In this document: one piece after another, positions 57,944 to 64,000 of the stretch
How positions within the stretch are numbered: the first letter of the stretch is position 1
Layout: each line of letters opens with the position of its first letter
NCBI RefSeq assembly: GCF_900491935.1
Contig: NZ_UEXK01000004.1
Span: forward strand, 766,737-830,736
Direction of reading: 5' to 3'
Source of the DNA: Klenkia terrae
GTDB taxonomy: Bacteria > Actinomycetota > Actinomycetes > Mycobacteriales > Geodermatophilaceae
DNA: 64,000 bases
Program-made: the position numbers and the translations under genes
The notes under the pieces: generated by a model
Databases searched by the model: none
What the model was told of the DNA's origin: nothing
The model's input: only the letters and a program-made list of their open reading frames with translations

Positions 57944-58557
57944 CGCTGGCCCTCTACGTCCCCGGCCCGAGCCCGGTGCACCGGACGCCGGCCGGGGTCA
58001 AGCTGCTGGCGCTGCTGGTGCTGGGCGTCGTGGTCTTCGTCGTCCCCACCCTGCCGGTGGCGGCAGGGGTGCTCGTGGGCGTCGTCCTCGTCGGGCTGGT
58101 GGTGGCCCGCCTGCCGGGACGGCTGCTGGTCCGCCAGGTGCGGGTGGTCGCGGTCTGGGCGGTGGCCATCCTGGTCTTCCACGCCCTGGCGACCGACCTG
58201 CTCACCGGGCTGACCACCGCCGTCCGGCTGGTGGCCCTGGTGCTGGCGGCCGCGGTGGTCACCGCGACCACCCGGGTGACCGCGCTGGTCGCCGTGGTCG
58301 AGCGGCTGTGCGCCCCGCTGCGGCTGGTCGGCGTCCGGCCGGCGCGGATCGGGCTGGCCGTGGCGATGGCGCTGCGGTTCGTCCCGCTGGTGGCCGAGCG
58401 GGCCGACCGGATCCGGGAGGCGCAGGCCGCCCGCGGCGGTCGGGTGCGCGGGCCCCGGGCGCTGGTCCTGCTGGTGGTGCCGCTGCTGGTCTCGGTGCTG
58501 CAGCTGGCGCACACCGTCGGCGAGGCCCTGGACGCCCGCGGCGCCGACACCGCCTGA
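57940..58557 (+). CDS. bioN: ECF transporter transmembrane T component
   Basis: A 205-residue EcfT protein with an N-terminal segment PGPSPVHRTPAGVKLLAL, four to five helices, and the coupling-helix motif with AARGGRVRGPRA near 160, matching the A-R-G signature that contacts the ATPases. The GTG start overlaps bioM. It ends 2 bp from the convergent thiolase. Confidence 0.92.
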   Translation: MTLALYVPGPSPVHRTPAGVKLLALLVLGVVVFVVPTLPVAAGVLVGVVLVGLVVARLPGRLLVRQVRVVAVWAVAILVFHALATDLLTGLTTAVRLVALVLAAAVVTATTRVTALVAVVERLCAPLRLVGVRPARIGLAVAMALRFVPLVAERADRIREAQAARGGRVRGPRALVLLVVPLLVSVLQLAHTVGEALDARGADTA

Positions 58558-58559
58558 GC

Positions 58560-59642
58560 TCAGCGCACCGCCTCCACGACCACGGCCACGCCCTGGCCGC
58601 CCCCGGCCGCGACGGCGGCCAGCCCGTACCGCCCTCCCCCGGCCCGGACCAGCTGGCTGAACAACCGGACGACGAGGACGGCGCCGGACGCTCCCCACGG
58701 GTGCCCCAGCGCGATCGCACCGCCCTGCGGGCAGACCCGGGCGGGGTCCAGGTCCAGCAGCGCGCAGCAGGCCAGCACCTGGCCGGCGAAGGCCTCGTTG
58801 AGCTCGACGACGTCCAGGTCGGCCAGCCCGAGGCCAGCCCGGTCCAGCGCCGTCGCGACGGCGGGCACCAGCGAGGCGCCGGGCAGCGCGGGGTCCGCGC
58901 CGGCGGTCGCGGTGGCCAGCACCCGCAGCCCGGGGACGCCGAGCCGGGCGTGGGTGTCCCCGTCGACCAGGCCGACCACCGCCGCGCCGTCGTTGACCCC
59001 GCAGGAGTTGCCGGCGGTGCCGGTGCCGCCCCAGGCCGGGCGCAGCCGCGCCAGCCGCTGCTCGGTGAGCCCGGGGCGCGGTCGGTCGTCGCGGACCACG
59101 CCGCGGACCGGTACGACCTCGGCGTCGAAGGCCCCGGCCTGCTGCGCCGCGTGGGCCCGGGCGTGGGAGCGCGCGGCGTAGGCGTCCTGCTGCGCCCGGG
59201 TGATGCCGTGCCGGAGGGCCAGCGCATCGGCGGCCGGACCCATGTCGGGGTCGCCGAGCTCGGCGGGGGCGAAGGCGGCCCGACCCGGCCGCGGCGAGGT
59301 GGACGCCGACTCGACCCCGCCGGCCAGCACCAGCCCGGGCTCGGTGGCGAGCAGGCGAGCACCCAGGACTACGGCGGCCAGCCCGCTGGCGCACTGCCGG
59401 TCCACGGTCAGCGCGGGCACCCCGACCGGCAGCCCGGCGGTCAGCGCGGCGACCCGGGCGAGGTCGCCGCCGGGTCCGGTGCAGTTGCCCAGCAGCACCT
59501 CCTGCGGCGGCTGCGGGACCGCTGCCGCGACCGCGGCCAGCACGGGCGCGGCCAGGTCGGCGGCCGGCACGTCGGCGAACGACCGCCCGGCGGTGCCGAT
59601 CGCGCTCCGCAGCGCAGCGACGACGACGGGTTCGCCGCTCAC
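58560..59642 (-). CDS. Thiolase-family protein lacking the second catalytic Cys
   Basis: A 360-residue thiolase-fold enzyme. The nucleophile is C84 (VDRQCASGLAAV), with Asn-Glu-Ala-Phe in VELNEAFAGQVL and His in GGAIALGHPWGASGA. The C-terminal loop that normally reads C-x-G-G-G-Q-G is here A345-A-GGGQG, so the acid/base Cys is missing. This is unusual for a degradative or biosynthetic thiolase and suggests altered chemistry or low activity. It lies on the same strand as a small AMP-ligase-like and a thioesterase gene, pointing to an acyl-CoA pathway. Confidence 0.85.
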   Translation of the reverse strand: MSGEPVVVAALRSAIGTAGRSFADVPAADLAAPVLAAVAAAVPQPPQEVLLGNCTGPGGDLARVAALTAGLPVGVPALTVDRQCASGLAAVVLGARLLATEPGLVLAGGVESASTSPRPGRAAFAPAELGDPDMGPAADALALRHGITRAQQDAYAARSHARAHAAQQAGAFDAEVVPVRGVVRDDRPRPGLTEQRLARLRPAWGGTGTAGNSCGVNDGAAVVGLVDGDTHARLGVPGLRVLATATAGADPALPGASLVPAVATALDRAGLGLADLDVVELNEAFAGQVLACCALLDLDPARVCPQGGAIALGHPWGASGAVLVVRLFSQLVRAGGGRYGLAAVAAGGGQGVAVVVEAVR

Positions 59643-59778
59643 GGCCGCCCGCCACGGGCGTCGATCGACGCTGGTCGACCACTCGAGGTGGGATCTGGTC
59701 GGCTGCCGTCGATCGACGCCCCGGCGGGCGTCAGGTGACGGCTGGGACCCGTTCGGGGCCCGGAGTGGGTCCTGGGCG

Positions 59779-60789
59779 TCATGCGACGGCTGCCGGCAGG
59801 TGGGCGAGGTGGCCGGCCGTAGCGAGCTCGGCCACGGCGGCGCGGTCGACCTTGCCGGCGGAAGTCAGCGGCCACCGCTCGAGGTGCAGCCACAGGCGGG
59901 GGCGCTGCGCGGCGGTGAGCTCGGACGCGCCGGCCCGGGCGGCGGCCAGGGCGACCGGGTCCGTCCCGACCGCGGCCACCAGCTGGCCGAGCCGGGGGTG
60001 CGGCACCCCGACCACCACCACGTCGCCGCTGCCGGCCCGGCGCAGCGCCTGCTCGACCTCGGCCACCAGCACGGTCGCGCCGGCCGTGGTGACCGCGTCC
60101 GTGCCGCGCCCGGCGACCAGCAGGACGCCGTCCGCGGTCAGCGTCCCGCGGTCGCCCACGGTGGCCCAGCCGTCCGGTGCGGTGCGCAGCGGCCCGTCCT
60201 GGCCGGCGGCGTACCCGGTCGACGCGTAGGGCGACCGGGCCCACACGACGCCGTCGCGGAGCGCCAGCTCGACGCCCGGGAAGGCGCGCAGGTCGTCCTC
60301 GGCGGTGCCCCAGGCGAGGAAGGACAGCTCGGCGGCCCCGTAGTAGTGCGCCGTCCGGGCCCCGGCGGCGACCGCGCGGTCGGCCAGCGCCCGGGGCAGC
60401 CGGTCGCCGGCCACCACCAGGTGCACCCCCGCCAGCGGCGTGCCGTCGGCGAGTGCGCCGGCCAGGGCAGCAGGGGTGAGGACGGCGTGGCCGGCGCCGT
60501 CGGGCCGGTCCAGCACCTCGGCACCGACCGACCGGGCGTGGACGGCGGCGAACAGGTTCATCGAGGCGTGCAGCGGACCGGGCAGCCACAGCCGGGACCC
60601 GGCGTCCAGCCCGGTCAGCGCGGTGACCGCCGGGAAGGAGCCGACCCAGGACGCGGTGCTGCGCACGACCAGGCGGGGACTCGAGGTCGTGCCCGAGGTG
60701 CGGACGGCGATCGGCGTCCCCGCGGTGTGCGCGGTCAGCACCGCACCGACCGGGTCGGGAGCCCCCAGCACGTCGACCGGGGAGGTCAT
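59779..60789 (-). CDS. Short AMP-dependent acyl-CoA synthetase-like protein
   Basis: A 336-residue ANL-superfamily protein, short of the usual 500+ residues. Recognisable are the P-loop AVRTSGTTSSPRLVVRS (Lys absent), YYGAAELSFLAWG, GDRGTLTADGVLLVAGR and the catalytic Lys in LTSAGKVDRAAV. The first about 150 residues of standard enzymes are absent, a size reminiscent of MenE-like or other minimal ligases. The substrate is unknown. Its start overlaps the thioesterase stop (ATG 60789). An interval of 136 bp separates it from the thiolase. Confidence 0.8.
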   Translation of the reverse strand: MTSPVDVLGAPDPVGAVLTAHTAGTPIAVRTSGTTSSPRLVVRSTASWVGSFPAVTALTGLDAGSRLWLPGPLHASMNLFAAVHARSVGAEVLDRPDGAGHAVLTPAALAGALADGTPLAGVHLVVAGDRLPRALADRAVAAGARTAHYYGAAELSFLAWGTAEDDLRAFPGVELALRDGVVWARSPYASTGYAAGQDGPLRTAPDGWATVGDRGTLTADGVLLVAGRGTDAVTTAGATVLVAEVEQALRRAGSGDVVVVGVPHPRLGQLVAAVGTDPVALAAARAGASELTAAQRPRLWLHLERWPLTSAGKVDRAAVAELATAGHLAHLPAAVA

Positions 60790-61202
60790 CCCGCCGCCGG
60801 CTCGTCCAGCCACTGCTGCACCCAGATCTTCTCCTCGGCGGTGATCCGCCGGGGCCGGTTCAGCGCGAAGTCGAAGGGCACCAGGACGGTGCTGCCGGTG
60901 ACGGCCAGCGTGCCGTGGTCGAAGAGCTCGTAGTGGCAGGTCAGGGATGCGGCCCGGACGGTGGAGAGCCAGATGTCGACGGTCAGCGGTGCGGCGTCGT
61001 AGACGACTGGCCGGCGGTACTGCACCTGGTGGGAGTGCACGACCAGGCCGCGGCGCATGCCGGTCTCGGCGTCGTGGGTGGGCTGGTCGAAGAACAGCGC
61101 CACGCGCGCGGTCTCGAAGTAGCCGAGGAACGCGACGTTGTTGACGTGCTGGTAGGCGTCCATGTCCGACCAGCGCATCGGGACCTGCACCGAGAACCTC
61201 AC
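60786..61202 (-). CDS. Hotdog-fold acyl-CoA thioesterase
   Basis: A 138-residue 4HBT-type thioesterase: MRWSDMDAYQHVNNVAFLGYFETAR carries the family Asp and His-Val-Asn motif, followed by VVHSHQVQYRRPVVYD. It hydrolyses acyl-CoA to acid and CoA. It resembles the Rv2475c-type protein by size and position before ettA. GTG 61202 is the start; a 42-bp divergent promoter gap separates it from the phosphatase-like gene. Confidence 0.9.
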   Translation of the reverse strand: MRFSVQVPMRWSDMDAYQHVNNVAFLGYFETARVALFFDQPTHDAETGMRRGLVVHSHQVQYRRPVVYDAAPLTVDIWLSTVRAASLTCHYELFDHGTLAVTGSTVLVPFDFALNRPRRITAEEKIWVQQWLDEPAAG

Positions 61203-61244
61203 GAGGGGACACCCTGCCGTACGGCGGCGTCCTACGGTGAGGCG

Positions 61245-61652
61245 GTGACCTGGACGGCGGGCGACCCCGGTCTCGTGGAGCTGCCCTCGGGCCGGCGGGT
61301 GCGCGGTCGCGGGCTGCGCCAGGACCTGCCCGACCCGGACTTCGGCCTGGTGCTGCTGGGTCGGGACCGGCCGACGGCGTGGCCGCACCGCTGGGTGCCC
61401 TGGCCGGACTTCCGGCTGCCGCGCGGTGACCTGCGGGCGGCGCTGGACGAGCTGCTGGTGCGGGCCGGCACCGAGCGGGTGGAGCTGGCCTGCGGCGGGG
61501 GCAACGGCCGGACCGGGACGGCGCTGGCCTGCCTCGCCGTCCTGGACGGGGTGCCCGCCGCCGACGCGGTGGCCTGGGTGCGCACGCACTACCGGCGCCG
61601 GGCGGTGGAGACACCCGCCCAGCGCCGCTTCGTCGCCGCCTGGCGCGCGTGA
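61245..61652 (+). CDS. Small protein-tyrosine-phosphatase-like protein
   Basis: A 135-residue protein with a Cys-based phosphatase loop CGGGNGRTGTALAC fitting C-x5-R-T, preceded by VPWPDFRLPRGDLRAALDEL in the place of the general-acid loop. The length suits a minimal dual-specificity-like enzyme. The substrate is unknown. GTG 61245 lies 6 bp after TACGGT (61234-61239), so the gene is probably leaderless. It is convergent with ettA across a large palindrome. Confidence 0.75.
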   Translation: MTWTAGDPGLVELPSGRRVRGRGLRQDLPDPDFGLVLLGRDRPTAWPHRWVPWPDFRLPRGDLRAALDELLVRAGTERVELACGGGNGRTGTALACLAVLDGVPAADAVAWVRTHYRRRAVETPAQRRFVAAWRA

Positions 61653-61657
61653 CGACG

Positions 61658-61727
61658 GCAGCGGGTCACCCCACCGTCATCGGGTCGCGTCGTGACGCGA
61701 CCCGATGACCGCCGGGTGACCCGCTGC
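61658..61727. terminator. Second large nested palindrome between convergent genes
   Basis: The inner perfect arms GTCATCGGGTCGCGTC (61676-61691) and its complement (61694-61709) are flanked by outer perfect arms GCAGCGGGTCACCC (61658-61671) and complement (61714-61727), separated by 4-nt unpaired strips. It sits between the convergent phosphatase-like gene and ettA. It probably terminates both, and it shares architecture with the element at 55756-55840. Confidence 0.8.
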
Positions 61728-61732
61728 AGCTG

Positions 61733-63403
<1,671 letters not shown>

Positions 63404-63551
63404 GGGAGCCTTCCGTCGGTTCGGGGATCGTGCTGGTCCGGATGGCGCGGGCGACCCACTGGTCGGCACGGCGCGCCGTCCCCCAGTCTCCCAGCCCCGG
63501 GCAACCCCGGTGGCGCCGGGACCGGGATCGCGCCCGGCCCCGGCACCCGCC

Positions 63552-64000
63552 TCAGAACGGGGCCGCGACCGCGTCGGCCAGCTCGCCGGTGCGGGCGTCG
63601 ACCGTCTCGCCGTCCTCGGTGTGCACGTACCCCGGGTCCTCGACGGCCGGTGCGGTGTCGACGACGGTCCGCGGGGTGCGCTTGAAGACCGCGCTGCCGC
63701 GGCTCAGGTCGTGCCCCACCGCGGCCGCCTTGATCACCGGACGGCTGCGCTTGGCCCCGTCCACCTCGTACTCCGAGGTGGCGATCTTGCCGGTGACGAC
63801 GACCGGGTCGCCCTTGACGACGCAGGACGAGATGCTCGCGCCCAGGGCGTTCCAGGCGTCGACGTCGACGTAGAAGGTGTCCCCGTCGACCCACTGGCCG
63901 GCGGCCGAGTCGAAGTAGCGGTCGGTGGCGGCCATCCGGAACTTGGTGACCTCACCGGACCCGGCGCGGCGGCGGACGGGTGAGTCGACGACGTTGCCGA
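63552..64000 (-). CDS. ssb: Single-stranded DNA-binding protein (N-terminus beyond window)
   Basis: The visible 149 codons read in from the right edge: GNVVDSPVRRRAGSGEVTKF, then ATDRYFDSAAGQWVDGDTFY and VDVDAWNALGASISSCVVKG, with GDPVVVTGKIATSEYEVDG, an OB-fold SSB. The C-terminus ends in DAVAAPF rather than the acidic DDDIPF tail of replicative SSB, so this is likely a paralogue of the Rv2478c type. The start lies outside the window. Confidence 0.9.
   Translation of the reverse strand, partial: GNVVDSPVRRRAGSGEVTKFRMAATDRYFDSAAGQWVDGDTFYVDVDAWNALGASISSCVVKGDPVVVTGKIATSEYEVDGAKRSRPVIKAAAVGHDLSRGSAVFKRTPRTVVDTAPAVEDPGYVHTEDGETVDARTGELADAVAAPF

Overview
The window is very GC-rich DNA, with closely packed genes, frequent GTG starts, GTGA/ATGA stop-start overlaps and several apparently leaderless genes. 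It carries actinobacterial family markers: an Rv2466c-type mycothiol-linked oxidoreductase, an Eis-type acetyltransferase, CsoR, DUF5130, CtaJ-like and GlbO proteins. I infer an actinomycete, probably of the Geodermatophilaceae type (Blastococcus/Geodermatophilus/Modestobacter); the family assignment is an inference.

Region 1, about 0-35 kb, is an accessory 'metal and extracytoplasmic redox' region. It holds an Lgt-like gene, an OmpR-type two-component pair, a CopD copper membrane protein, and a CsoR-controlled copper operon (csoR-copZ-small ORF-copA). These are followed by a K+ channel gene, a DUF305 lipoprotein, a DUF6153 protein, a BlaI/M56 repressor-protease pair, ccdA, and a complete System I cytochrome c maturation operon (ccmABCDEF, ccmH, ccmI and a CcmG-type thioredoxin). 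Next come a rhodanese lipoprotein, an Lgt-domain fusion protein, a Tat-exported multicopper oxidase divergent from a TlpA-like lipoprotein, an M23 peptidase operon, an ArsR-CDF zinc-efflux pair divergent from a ZIP transporter, and lnt and ctaG-like genes. The same region is full of relics: a SAM methyltransferase lacking motif I, a frameshifted lnt fragment, a second decayed histidine kinase plus CopD, an Lgt-like gene with an internal deletion, a frameshifted channel gene and two IS481-like transposase remnants.

Four copies of a TACTAC-N5-GTAGTA-like inverted repeat lie upstream of the DUF6153 gene, between ccdA and ccmA, between the multicopper oxidase and TlpA genes, and upstream of the M23 operon. 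With the local BlaI/M56 pair they suggest one regulon joining copper oxidation, thiol delivery, cytochrome c assembly and cell-wall hydrolysis. This is the most interesting possible system in the window.

Region 2, about 35-64 kb, looks like chromosomal backbone. From rpiB onward the order (rpiB, Rv2466c-like, pepN, DUF5130, ctaJ-like, HNH, glbO, alpha-glucosidase, thioesterase, ettA, ssb) follows, from memory, the Mycobacterium tuberculosis Rv2465c-Rv2478c block. Kynureninase, an S9 peptidase, MscS, an MFS transporter, an orphan sugar-type ABC ATPase, a roadblock protein, the biotin ECF transporter bioYMN and a small acyl-CoA cluster are interspersed. Large nested palindromes sit between convergent genes as likely bidirectional terminators. 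No rRNA, tRNA, CRISPR array or intact insertion sequence was found.
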